Of a stretch of DNA of 64,000 nucleotides, positions 1-8,921 are shown in pieces. This stretch comes from Eublepharis macularius (taxonomy: Eukaryota; Chordata; Lepidosauria; Squamata; Eublepharidae): NCBI RefSeq assembly GCF_028583425.1, contig NC_072790.1, positions 211,832,897 through 211,896,896 on the forward strand, in the 5' to 3' direction. The translations under genes and the position numbers were made by a program. The notes below the pieces were generated by a model. It worked only from the letters and a program-made list of their open reading frames with translations, had not been told where the DNA came from and ran no database searches. Numbering within the stretch: the stretch's first letter is position 1; every line of letters begins with the position of its first letter.

Positions 1-327
1 CAGCTGAGCAAGGAAAGCTGCTGTGCTTTTCTGGCCAGTCTCAGTGTTTTGTGTGCCGATGGCAATTCTATCTTACAACATCATCACTGGTTCCAAGGAT
101 AGGGCAACAGTGGCATGGAAAATAATCACAGCCCCACCTCCATGATCTGTTCTTCAAATATTAGCAATCTAAACACAATGGGCTATAATCAAGGAGCAGG
201 TACACCACAGAAGATGTTCAGCTAATGCAGCCAATGAAGCCACCAGCTTCACATTGTCCAAGGGGAAGCAGAATTTCTGCTCTTACTACAGCAACAGCTG
301 TCCTTCATAGCAGTATATGAAGTAATT
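1..327. other. Upstream flank, nothing recognised
   Basis: No open frame of note, no recognised repeat and no promoter-like composition. It lies about 2.4 kb upstream of the ACYP2 first exon. Confidence 0.5.
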
Positions 328-536
328 ATAATAACTGCACTTAAATACTGCTCTTCTAGACAGATTAGAGCCCCACTCATTGCGATGAACAAAAGTTAGT
401 GTTATTATTATCTCCACAATACAGCTGGGGAGCTGGGGCTGAGAGGCTTACCTGCTGAGCTCATGGCAGTACTGGGATTCAAACCAGCAGAATGCTAATT
501 CTCTGTTTAACCACTTAACCACCATGCTACAGCAGC
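328..536 (-). repeat. tRNA-derived SINE, family A (antisense)
   Basis: Read on the minus strand this has a tRNA-like head with a B-box-like GGTTTGAATCCC, a middle that matches other copies here (CCTCTCAGCCCCAGCTCCCCAGC), and a tail with GGGGATAATAATAACACT ending in ATTAT. The same unit recurs at 3700, 7067 and 22895 (minus), with a related subfamily at 15781 and 33288 (plus). Family name not assigned; the tRNA origin is inferred from the box motifs. Confidence 0.7.
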
Positions 537-804
537 TCTCACTATACCAAATCAGGCTGCCTACCTCAGTATTGCCTACTTTGATGGTAGTGGTTCTCCA
601 GGGTTACCAGCAGATAGAGATCTGGAGGTATCAGGGATGGGAGTTGGAGGCAGATGGACACCTTCTGTATTCAAATAATGTACTCTTCTGCTGAGCCACA
701 GCCTCGGTCACCTTACTGCTTCTCGGTTCTGTCAGGAGCCTGTGTGTAGTTCAAAGCACCAGGCCAGAGATGAGAAGCAGGTTTAAAGCTCGAACACCAG
801 CCAG

Positions 805-875
805 GATTTATTTATTTATTTAATTCGATTTATACCCTGCCCTCCCCACAAATGGGCTCAGGGCAGCTGAATCCA
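805..875 (-). repeat. LINE 3' tail fragment (L2-like, antisense)
   Basis: The minus strand reads CTGAGCCCATTTGTGGGGAG, then GGCAGGGTATAAATCGAATT and an (AAAT)n tail, the typical end of L2/CR1-group LINEs and of SINEs that borrow their tails. A similar tail is at 47985-48045 on the plus strand. Too short to name further. Confidence 0.5.
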
Positions 876-1892
876 AGCCAATGGTCCAAAGTGCAAGGGG
901 TCAGAGGTGAGGAGCATTTTCTGAGGCAGACTGGGGTCAGGTTCCAAGAAGGAAGGCTGATTTAAGCAAGAGAAGGGAGCAACTAAATGAAACTCAGTCT
1001 AGAATAAGTCCTCACTTTCTAATAAGTTGCCCAGAGTGAGGAAGTAGCCTACAAGCCCAGCCTTTATAGGCGGGCAGTCTCAGACTAAGAGAAGAATCCT
1101 GTTTAGGATGCACTGTTGTATTTCAGTACCTAAGCCTGCAGCATGAACTGTGAAGTTACTGGGTCCAAACCGGTACTAGGAGTCCTAGTCTGAGACCTTT
1201 ATGCCTAATAGCTTCATTTTTCCTTCTCCTACCTTCCCTCACTTCCACCTTGGTGTCTGCCTCAAAAGTCCCTGCTGGCTACATCTGAGAATCCATGCTC
1301 AAACCTGGGGCAACAGAATGTCGAACCCACAGGCATACTGAATCAGCCATATATAACTCTCTGCAGAATCTGTTTTGTACTTAAGGCAAAAACGAGTTGC
1401 CCTGCTGATGTTTCAGCAACATACTTGACCTTGTTAGCTGTGAATTTAGCATAACACAAAATACAATTTTATAAAGTGCCTTTGAGTTTCTGAGATTGCT
1501 TCTAATTTTATATGGGCCCCTCTGCTTTTCCCTCAACACATCTGTCAGCTCTTAAATTATGCCCTGGTTTTACTTTAATTAGTGCTGGCACCTGATTAAA
1601 AGAACCTTAATTGAATAATTGTTCAAGTTTCTTTAATGAATTTATTGTGCATGGATACAGGCAATGTTTCAGAAGGGAACAATACTTTGCTTTTAGATGA
1701 TGTATGCACATTATGCTAACACTATTTTAGAAGAGGCACTCTTTCTGATGTCTATACTTGCTTACTCAGAATGGGACTGATTGAGAACAGGACTGTGCCT
1801 CGTCCCCTTCTTTTGCTAAGGCACAACAGCAGTATAATAATTTTGTATCAGGATCAATCAAATTCTTTGCAAAGATTTAGTCATGTGAGTTT
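876..1892. other. Unassigned upstream sequence
   Basis: No repeat or gene recognised. The AT-rich portion 1380-1690 is free of repeats and rich in TAAT/ATTA motifs, so it could be a conserved non-coding element, but that is only a guess from composition. Confidence 0.3.
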
Positions 1893-2233
1893 GTTGTAGC
1901 GAAATAAAACAAAAGTCTAGTGGCACCTTAGAGACCAACAAGGTTTTCAAAGTGAGAGTTAGAGCTCCCTTCTTCAGACACAAGTAGGAATAGAGATCCC
2001 TGAATCTTTATAATCCCACCAAAGGTGGGTGGGGTTTTACAAGGGAGGGCATCAGGATGTAAAGGCACACTAACAGTGCAATCCTAAGGAGAGTTCCTCC
2101 ACTCTAAACCCACTGAAATCAATGAGCTTAGACTGGAGTAACTTTGCTTAGGATTGCACTATAAGAGAACAGAGACTCGCTAAAGCTCATACTGAAATAT
2201 ATGCTGTTAGGTTTTTAAGGTGCCACTGTTGTT
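1893..2233. repeat. Foldback retroposon FB1, interrupted
   Basis: The left arm (1893-1982) contains AGTCTAGTGGCACCTTAGAG and CTCCCTTCTTCAGACAC. The right arm (about 2178-2233) is its diverged inverted partner, ending TTTTTAAGGTGCCACTG. A second, smaller palindrome (2073-2161) sits between the arms. The family is the same as the copies at 3317, 19471, 41597, 45190 and 48488, but this one is older. Confidence 0.5.
2073..2161. repeat. Small palindromic repeat FB2
   Basis: Inverted arms AGTGCAATCCTAAGGAGAG and CTTTGCTTAGGATTGCACT flank a centre with TGAAATCAATGAGCTTAGA. Related copies are at 12998, 13840, 13920 and 58447, with two half copies at 41115 and 41358. Its short perfect ends suggest a MITE-like or hairpin-forming element; the family is not identified. 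Confidence 0.6.
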
Positions 2234-2759
2234 ACAAAGTGATGAGAGCAAGCTTTTGAGTTTCACAGAACTCTTCATCGCGCTGCAGGAGTTAGGTGCA
2301 ACTGAGAGGCACGCGTGTTTTTAAAATTTACTTTTCCTCCACCTACAATCTTTGTTATAGGTTATTCTCTCGCGTTGCTCGATTATTTGCAAGTCCAGTT
2401 AACACTCCCTAACAGGGATGCACACGCGAAGATCGTGCCCTTTATCTACTTGTGCAGGTGAGGGTTTCACTTCGCCGCCGCCAACATTTTCTTGGTAACA
2501 GAAAAGAGGCGGTGAAGACCGAGGAAGGGTTTTGCTTCTTTTGCGTTGCAGCTCCCACCTGAGCGCATCGACAGAGCCTCAGTAGTACACGCCGGATGAG
2601 CTTGGTGGGCGAGCGCTATCCCTCGAAGCTTGAGCCTCGCGAGCTGCCGTCGCGGCCTCTGCCAGCTGAGACTGTGAGAGCCGCTCTCAGTAACCTCCGC
2701 TCTCTGCCTGTCTGTCCTTCCTCACAAGGTGCTACCGGCTCCCTTTCCCTGCAAGCGTC

Positions 2760-2811
2760 ATGTCTGATGTCCTTAAATCGGTGGATTACGAAGTGTTCGG
2801 CCGGGTGCAGG
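2760..2811 (+). CDS. ACYP2: Acylphosphatase 2, coding exon 1
   Basis: Encodes MSDVLKSVDYEVFGRVQ plus the first base of a Gly codon, then a GTGAGC donor. The SVDYEVFGRVQG stretch is the start of the acylphosphatase fold (first beta strand and the phosphate-binding loop) and matches vertebrate ACYP2 rather than ACYP1, which has DYEIFGKVQG. The enzyme is a small cytosolic hydrolase (about 98-100 residues) that cleaves acyl-phosphate bonds such as those in 1,3-bisphosphoglycerate and phospho-enzyme intermediates of ion pumps. The start at 2760 gives a length close to mammalian ACYP2; the base at -3 is G. An upstream ATG at 2596 in another frame overlaps this start. Exon length is 52 coding nt, ending in phase 1, which fits exon 2. 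Confidence 0.9.
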
Positions 2812-2886
2812 GTGAGCCATGGGAAGACGGAAGGGGTGAAAGCGATTTATTGGGGGAGAAAGGGGCAAAGAGAGGTTTGTTTTGGC

Positions 2887-2897
2887 TGCGCATGCGC
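2887..2897. promoter_or_regulatory. NRF1-like palindrome, site 1
   Basis: TGCGCATGCGC matches the core of the NRF1 consensus (YGCGCAYGCGCR). It lies 75 bp inside intron 1, in the CpG-rich region. Binding is inferred from the motif only. Confidence 0.5.
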
Positions 2898-2944
2898 CAG
2901 GCTGCCCCTCGGGCTTCGGAATAAAGCTGGCTGAGAGATAGCAT

Positions 2945-2955
2945 TGCGCATGCGC
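2945..2955. promoter_or_regulatory. NRF1-like palindrome, site 2
   Basis: A second identical TGCGCATGCGC, followed by G so that it fits the full consensus, begins exactly 58 bp after the first. Paired NRF1 sites are common in CpG-island promoters of metabolic genes. Confidence 0.5.
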
Positions 2956-3316
2956 GAGCTGTATAGCTGCGAGGAGGGGGCGGTATGGGAATTTCGCAAC
3001 ATGGCTTAATGCGCATGTCTTAAAGAGCTTCCCGCAAGGTCAAGGAGAAAAGGGAGGTGAAAGAACCTATGTCATAGCTGTAGGCATAGTACGCATGCAT
3101 ACAGGTGGTCTGTGGAGGCTCAGGCAAGGACTCAGGCTTGCATGCCGTGCAAAAACTTCTGTTCCTTTTGTTCTGGTTTCCAAAGTAGTTTTCTCTCTCC
3201 CCCTCGTATCAAACCAGTTATCTGAAATATTTGAATGAAAATTAACTTCTGTCCATTAAGACTCCAGTGCTACTGCTAAACAAATTTATGTGGAAATAAG
3301 TGGCATGAAAAATCCA

Positions 3317-3515
3317 GTAAAAAAGAGCAGGAGTCCAGTAGCACCTTTAAGACCAACAAAATTTGTGGTAGGGTATGAGCTTTTATGAGCCACAGCTCAC
3401 TTCTTCATGAAAGCTCATACCCTACCACAAATTTTGTTAGTCTTATAGGTGCTACTGGACTCTTGCTCTTTTCTACTGCTACAGACTGACTAACATGGCT
3501 GCCCATCTTGACCTT
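3317..3515. repeat. Foldback retroposon FB1 with 11-bp target duplication
   Basis: Two long inverted arms: the left contains GAGTCCAGTAGCACCTTTAA and TGTGGTAGGGTATGAGC, and the right is its reverse complement (GCTCATACCCTACCACA). It ends with GACTAACATGGCTGCCC. The flanks carry TGAAAAATCCA at 3306-3316 and again at 3516-3526, an 11-bp target duplication. Variable duplications of this size point to LINE-type retroposition rather than cut-and-paste transposition. Confidence 0.75.
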
Positions 3516-3699
3516 TGAAAAATCCAATGTATAGATTTTATCTACTGTGTTTAAACTGCTCTGTTACTGTTGTTGTAAGGCACCTTGGTCAGAAATAAAG
3601 GCAGCATATAATTTTAAAAGATAGACATTGAGATTCCAAAGGTATGGATTGGATAGTTTGGGTTACATGTGAAGAGATGTCAGAAAATAGAATGTTTGT

Positions 3700-3880
3700 A
3701 ATAATAATAACAGTACTTATGTACTATTCTTCTAGACAGATTAGTTCCCCACTCGGAGCAATGGACAAAGTTATTGTTGTTATTATCCCCACAATACAGC
3801 TGGGGAGCCAGGTCTGAGAGGAGAGGCTTACCCAAGGCCACCTGCTGGGCTCATGGCAGTAGTGGGATTTAAACCAGCAA
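3700..3880 (-). repeat. tRNA-derived SINE, family A (antisense)
   Basis: Same unit as at 328 and 7067, with CCCCACAATACAGCTGGGGA and GGATTTAAACCAGC in the antisense. The tRNA head is truncated at its right edge, next to an (AAG)n-rich stretch. Confidence 0.7.
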
Positions 3881-3907
3881 ACACCAAGAAGAAGAAAAAG
3901 AAGAAGG

Positions 3908-3984
3908 GAGCTCTGACTTTCTAAAGCTCATACCCTGAAAATATTGTTGGTCTCTAAGGTGCCACTGTACTCCAGTCCTGCTGT
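3908..3984. repeat. Half copy of foldback FB1
   Basis: Contains AAAGCTCATACCCTGAAAAT and GTCTCTAAGGTGCCACTG, the right arm of FB1 without a matching left arm. Likely a truncated insertion. Confidence 0.55.
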
Positions 3985-5166
3985 TTAAAAGCATGTTTGC
4001 TTCCAGTGGAATTTGCTTCTCAGTTATATCCTTTGAATTGCATCCTTATTGCACAGGTATTCTGTTGCAGCTACTTCTCTGTATAAGGATTGCAACCAGT
4101 ATATGCACACTGTATATACTGTCTTGCTCTAGCCATTTCTTTCTGCATATTTTACATATAGAGACTGATATTCAAAGTGATCTTCTAGCACACAATTCTC
4201 TGGGTCATTAGCTGATTTTGTGTTTTTGTTACTATGGTAGCCTAGCAACTAAGAATCTATAATAGATTTCTTCATAGAACCCCTTCCTTGCATAATGACA
4301 AGTTCTGTTTCCCTATTTGAAGCTTGACTGAAGAGATAATCCAGGGCTGACCAGGAACTATAACTCTGAATTTCTTTGGATTAGATTATTTTAACTGGGG
4401 TTAAAGTATCTGATATTCCTGAATAGCAAGGAACTTTTGAGTGACAATAGGTAAGCATTTAGAGGTTGACTGCTCTGTGTCTGTCACCCTCTGAGTGGTT
4501 GTAGCAAGTAGAGTAAGTCTGATGGAAGACTATTATAGCAGCACTGGGCAGAAAATCTGTTCCTGCAGCCAAGAACGATCCCTTGTGCTGCATTGCTCTG
4601 CTACATTTTCCTACCTCTGCCTCCTGTAATAAGCAGATTAGCCAAAAAGGAGGCCTTAAGAATTAAACTCTCTGGTGCTGCTTTTGATTGATTACATTTT
4701 TACTCTGGTGCTCTGCCAGTATTGCCCAGGGCAACTTTCAGATCTCACAATTAGAGCTATACAAATGTTAACATAAATCACTCGTTTAAGATCCTAATCA
4801 TACAAAATTCACATGATAAAGTAGCAGTTAAAATACCTGCCAACATAGCTAGAGGCCCCAGATGTTGGTCTACATTCCCATTCCCATGCATCTATCAAGG
4901 TCAGCAGGGCTCAGCTGATCATCACAATTCAGGTGTTTTTGGAATTTGCCTTACTGGATCAGAGCAACTGTCTTTCTTTCCCCAAAGCAGTAACTATGTT
5001 CATGCCTACCATTCTACAAACTTCTTTTCACCATCATAATAAAGCAACTTGGCAAACCTGGACTTGTTACAATACTTCTGGCATCCTTTTCTGAAATCAG
5101 ATAATATGTTAGTATATGAGTTGGAAGTATTAGTATTTACTTAATTCTCTTTTTATTCTTTTGTAG

Positions 5167-5183
5167 GTGTGTGTTTCAGACTG
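5167..5183 (+). CDS. ACYP2: Acylphosphatase 2, coding exon 2 (17-nt microexon)
   Basis: The exon is GTGTGTGTTTCAGACTG. With the G from exon 1 it reads Gly-Val-Cys-Phe-Arg-Leu, completing the GRVQGVCFR signature of acylphosphatases. Arg22 of this translation corresponds to the active-site arginine (Arg23 in the usual numbering) that holds the phosphate. It is bounded by TTTTGTAG and GTAAGA, both good splice signals. Its small size means the reading frame and catalytic site depend on precise microexon inclusion. Skipping it would shift the frame, since 17 is not a multiple of three. The residue after Arg is Leu rather than the Met seen in human ACYP2. Confidence 0.88.
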
Positions 5184-5372
5184 GTAAGACAACATGAAGT
5201 ACACCAGTTTTGCATTACTGCTGTTTAATATTTTTGGTAATGAAAATAAGGCATGTGAAATGTGTAGCACCCCCACGAGTCTGCAATGGCAAGTTTTCAA
5301 TACTTAGCTGCTCAGTTAAGTATTATATGTATGTGGTGTGTGTTTTAACTTGGAGAGCCTTTTTTTACAATG

Positions 5373-6544
5373 CAGTAGATCCCTGATTTTATGAACACCA
5401 GCTGTATGACTAACTGAGCCTAGGAACCATCTTATCCAACTGGCAAAGAAAAATACTCCACCAAGGTACTATGTGTATGAACTAAAGCATTGTAGAAAGG
5501 TTGCATGGACCTGAAGTTTGGGTGCTTTGATCTTCCTTTGCTTTGTACGTAATAGACAGCATGGAAAGATTGTGTATGGGCAACACACCATTTTTTACAA
5601 TGACCAAGAAACGCAAGCGAACTGTCCTCACTTTCCAAAGCAAAATAGAGATTGTTGAAAGGTTAGAAAAGGGTGAAACAGCAACAGTGTTGGCAGAAGA
5701 ATTTGGAATTGGGAAATCAACGATTTCTCAACTGAAGAAAAACAAAGACACCCTCTTACATTTTGTCTCAACGATGGGCAGTGAAAATGGGAAGAAGAAA
5801 CGGAAAACGATGAAATGTGCAAAGAACTCAACGTTAGAGGATGCTCTCTATGCTTGGTTTTCCCACATGAGAAGTCTTGGTGAGCCAGTCTCAGGCCCAC
5901 TTCTGTGTGAAAAGGCCTTAGAAATGAACAGGAAATTGAACGGTAACCCTGACTTCAAGGCCAGCTCAGGATGGCTGGCAAGATTCAAGTCTCGCCATGG
6001 GATTCACCATCTTGGTGTTCATCATGAGAAGCTCTCTGTTGATCAGCCAGCTGCTCAGTGCCTCAAGCAGGAATTTACAGATTTCAAAACAGAGGAGGAC
6101 TCTGATGTCGAGAGCATTTGCAACACCGTAGTTGTTCCTGGCCCCTCCCATTCTGAAGCCTACAATGCATTAGAGGTTGCTCTCCAGTGGCTGGAAGACC
6201 AAGAAGAAAGCGATGTTGTGCAACTCCTGTTTTTGAAAAGCTTGAGAGATCTGGCTGCAAAGAAGATAGCCAGTTCTCTCAAGTAAAAATAAGACTAATA
6301 CTTTTGGCAACAATAAAAGACTAAGGCAGCTTACTTCTGGACGCAGTCTGATCTGTTGACACAGTGATAGTCAAACACTTGTTGATGTTGATTATGTACA
6401 ATATCTCTGAAAAATAAATCAGCATAAGTATTTCAGTTTATCTTCTTCCGACCAAAAACACTTATTGTGTAATCTGTAGCCATGTAAGTTCCTGAACTTT
6501 ATTTTATGAACTCTTTCCTCAGTTCATAAAATCAGGTTCTACTG
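5373..6544 (+). mobile_element. Tigger-like (pogo superfamily) DNA transposon, internally deleted
   Basis: The left end reads CAGTAGATCCCTGATTTTAT and the right end, reverse complemented, CAGTAGAACCTGATTTTATG, so both terminal inverted repeats (about 24 bp) survive. The right flank is TA, the target used by Tc1/mariner and pogo elements; the left flank is TG, presumably a mutated TA. At 1.17 kb it is about half an autonomous Tigger (around 2.4 kb). It encodes one open frame with both DNA-binding domains but no DDE nuclease domain. AATAAA occurs in sense near 6312 and 6413. It lies 190 bp after ACYP2 exon 2, in the same orientation. Confidence 0.85.
5600..6286 (+). CDS. Tigger/JRK-like DNA-binding protein lacking the DDE domain
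   Basis: The ATG at 5600 opens 228 codons; the frame is open further upstream, with another ATG at 5561. Residues about 1-55 (TKKRKRTVLTFQSKIEIVER, then AEEFGIGKSTISQLKK) form a psq-type helix-turn-helix, as in Tigger, JRK and CENP-B proteins. Residues about 70-145 (AWFSHMRSLGEPVSGPLLCE, then SGWLARFKSRHGI) form the CENP-B-type second HTH. About 200-250 residues of DDE catalytic domain are missing: after residues near 160 the protein passes in frame to the acidic C-terminal tail typical of JRK-like proteins (ALEVALQWLEDQEESDVVQL). It cannot be an active transposase. An uninterrupted frame across a deletion suggests either a young internal-deletion copy or retained function as a DNA-binding protein. 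I favour the first; no expression evidence is visible. Confidence 0.7.
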   Translation: MTKKRKRTVLTFQSKIEIVERLEKGETATVLAEEFGIGKSTISQLKKNKDTLLHFVSTMGSENGKKKRKTMKCAKNSTLEDALYAWFSHMRSLGEPVSGPLLCEKALEMNRKLNGNPDFKASSGWLARFKSRHGIHHLGVHHEKLSVDQPAAQCLKQEFTDFKTEEDSDVESICNTVVVPGPSHSEAYNALEVALQWLEDQEESDVVQLLFLKSLRDLAAKKIASSLK

Positions 6545-7066
6545 TAAGTAAATAGTACAGAGCCATTTTCCTTTTAACGTGCAGTGTCCTTGAAAATGAC
6601 ACGAGCTGTCCATTAACATTGCTCTTAAGTTGCTTGTATTCCAAGCATGCAGAAGGGAATCTTGTCCCAAGAATGGGTTCATATGCTAACTTCTTGTAAG
6701 CGCAAGAGTAATTTCAGATTGTAGGTGGATGAGAATTTCATGAGCCTTTGAATCTTGACCTGAGTGATTGAATTGTGATATGCTCTAATTTGTATTTGTT
6801 TGTGCTGAATTCCTGAGTGAAGTATCAGAGGCTTGCAAAAGATTTTTTAAAAATTTATTTACTAGGTTCGATTTCTTAAAGCCACACTCTTCACAGTTCA
6901 GATCCCTATTCTTTGCCAGTTCTGGACATTAAGCAGAGCACCCTTTTGATAGCAAAATGGTTTATGCTTCCAAAGGAGAGAAGTTACTTGTTAAAAATAT
7001 ATGGGACTTCTATTACATACCAATTTTAGTTCTTTCCAGTAGAATGCAAAGAATGGTGATGCTAGC
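6545..7066. other. Unassigned intron sequence
   Basis: No repeat or coding signal recognised between the Tigger element and the next SINE. Confidence 0.4.
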
Positions 7067-7285
7067 TATAATAATAATATCTGCACTTATGTCATTCTTC
7101 TAGGCAGATTAGTGCCCCACTCAGACTGGTGAACAAGGTCAGTGCTATTACTATCTCCAGAATACAGCTGGGGCTGAGAGGAGTGGCTTACCCAAGGCTG
7201 CTTGCTGAGCTCACAGCAGTAGTGGGATTGGAACCAGAAGAGTGCTGATTCACAGTCCAACCACTTAATCACTATACTACAGCAG
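7067..7285 (-). repeat. tRNA-derived SINE, family A (antisense)
   Basis: Full-length-looking copy, with TCCAGAATACAGCTGGGGCT in the antisense and the head CACAGTCCAACCACTTAATC at the right. Its (TAATAA) tail is on the left, as expected for a minus-strand insertion. Confidence 0.75.
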
Positions 7286-7329
7286 AAGAAATGTTAAACC
7301 TTGGACTTATTGTTCATTTCGAGTCCTTG

Positions 7330-7660
7330 GGCCTCGCCAGTTATTTTAGTCTCGAAACCGGATCAGACAGTGAGATTTTGTGTTGACTATCAAAAGGTTA
7401 AACAAAGTTACAGCCCCAGATGTATACCCAATGCCAAGAGTAGATGAACTGGTGGAAACCATTGTTGCTGCACATTTCATTTCTACCATTTATTTAACAA
7501 AAGGATATTGGCAGGTAACAATGGAGCCTAAGGACCAACTCAAAACCGCTTTTGTGACCAGAGAAGGACTTTTTGAATTCACAGTCTTAGCATTTGATCT
7601 TAGGAACATCCCAGCCACATTTCAGAGTTTGGTTGATAAGTTGTTAACAACTTACCAAGC
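7330..7660 (+). mobile_element. Ty3/gypsy-type pol fossil (reverse transcriptase part)
   Basis: Translated fragments carry landmarks of the Ty3/gypsy reverse transcriptase amino half: a KLNK-like stretch followed by YPMPRVDEL, LTKGYWQV and a PATFQ-type stretch. Only about 330 bp of a pol gene is present and no LTRs are seen around it. It is a broken, old fossil. Confidence 0.7.
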
Positions 7661-8204
7661 AACTCTTGGCTTTGGTTTTTGTGTTTTCTGTACAGCTGTC
7701 CCACAACACAAAATGGCAAGTTCTTTCCGAAACTGAGGCAAGTTTCAAAGCAGTTTGTGACAGAACAGAGAGTTCTAAAAAAAAAACCTCTTACTGGGCA
7801 CAAGCAAGTCTAAAGTAGCCCTTTCGTTTCCAGCGATTGTTTTTTAGCAGGTTCTTAATCAAAATAGAAAAAAAAAGTCTGGGAGCATGCCTAATATAGC
7901 TTTACTTCTCACAAGCAGCAAGTGATGTGAGCAGCAAGTGAACTGTGCTGTAAAGTACAGATGGGGCCTCACGTGGTAGAATGTTATTTCATTGGGGAAA
8001 AGAATATTGCTACACATAGGGCCAGAGAGCAGGTGAGACTAGAGTCTTTTTCCTTGGCATGCTAGTTTTCTTTGTACAAGGATTTTTTTCAGCCTGGAGG
8101 TGTGAACTTCCACTGGTAGTCTGAATTGATACATTCCATCTCAGCTACTGTCTGAGAGGCTGTAGTTGGGGTTTTCTTGTTCACTACACAAGACCACAGC
8201 AACA
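7661..8204. other. Unassigned intron sequence
   Basis: Nothing recognised beyond a short A-run near 7775. Confidence 0.4.
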
Positions 8205-8375
8205 AACATGCATTGTGGTCCTGTTTCATTTTATCTTCACAACAACCTTGCAAGGTAGGTTAGGTTGAGAATGAGCAACTGGCCCAGGGTCATCCAGTGA
8301 ACTTAGTTGCATAGTGAGGATTTGAATCTGAGTCTCCCAGATTCTAGTCTGATGCTTTAATCAATACACCATGTT
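8205..8375 (-). repeat. tRNA-derived SINE fragment (antisense)
   Basis: Contains CAACAACCTTGCAAGGTAGG, CCCAGGGTCATCCAGTGAAC and GGATTTGAATCTGAGTCTCC, the antisense of a common reptilian SINE with the box-like GGTTTGAATCC region at its right. The outer parts of the nested pair at 12135-12475 belong to the same family. Confidence 0.65.
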
Positions 8376-8715
8376 TGAGGGAGTTGTTGGGATATGATGC
8401 ACAGCTCACTTGCAGTTCTTTTCCTCCATGCTGTTATGCTCAGGTCATTCTGTAGTGACTGTGTGAAGGGTGTGGGGGATTGTGAGGTAAATATGGTTCT
8501 AGAAAGCTAGCATAACATAGTTTGGTCCAGTCATAATTACTAAGATGCGTATCATATTTCCATGACTGCTAGACTTCTGTATTAAAACTCTACATTTGGC
8601 TAAGGAAAATTCAGATTCTGCAGTTTAAAAACATGATGCATACTTGCATCCATTTTCTTGTTTATGTTTCATACCATTCATGTGGGGTTGTGTTTAGGAA
8701 GCTTGAAAAGCTTGG
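8376..8715. other. Unassigned intron sequence
   Basis: Nothing recognised. Confidence 0.4.
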
Positions 8716-8921
8716 CAGAGGTTATGGCTCAGTGGTAGGAACATGTGCTTTGCATGCAGAAAGCCCCATGTTCAATCCCCAGCATCTCCATTCAGAAAGA
8801 TTAGCTAGTAAGCTATGTAAAAGGCTTCTGCCTGAGACCCCAAAGAGCTCCTGCCAGTCAGAGCAGACAATATTGATCTTGATAGAGTGATGGCCTCGCT
8901 ATATAATGCAGTTTCACACAT
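8716..8921 (+). repeat. tRNA-derived SINE, family B
   Basis: The head has an A-box-like TGGCTCAGTGGTAGGAACAT and a B-box-like GTTCAATCCC. The body has CTTCTGCCTGAGACCC and GCCAGTCAGAGCAGACAATA. The same family occurs at 12190, 25460, 38657, 57670 and 58476 (plus) and 27225, 33595 and 40228 (minus). Confidence 0.8.

Larger units (their letters stand above)
2300..3010 (+). promoter_or_regulatory. ACYP2: CpG-rich promoter region of ACYP2
   Basis: The stretch is markedly richer in CG dinucleotides than the rest of the window (for example CGCCGCCGCC near 2474 and many CG steps between 2560 and 2960). It straddles the first coding exon of ACYP2, as expected for a CpG-island promoter of a broadly expressed gene. 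No clear TATA box is seen. The transcription start is not determinable from sequence alone. Two palindromic TGCGCATGCGC sites lie at its downstream side. Confidence 0.65.
2812..5166 (+). other. ACYP2: ACYP2 intron 1
   Basis: GTGAGC donor and TTTTGTAG acceptor preceded by a T-rich tract. The intron holds the NRF1-like sites, a foldback retroposon (3317-3515), a SINE (3700-3880) and half a foldback (3908-3984). The stretch 3985-5166 shows no gene or repeat that I recognise. Confidence 0.8.

Noticed and set aside
2596-2934. 112-codon plus-strand open frame over ACYP2 exon 1
   Set aside because: It reads past the GTGAGC donor into intron 1 and overlaps the well-supported ACYP2 exon in another frame; kept only as an upstream-ATG observation.
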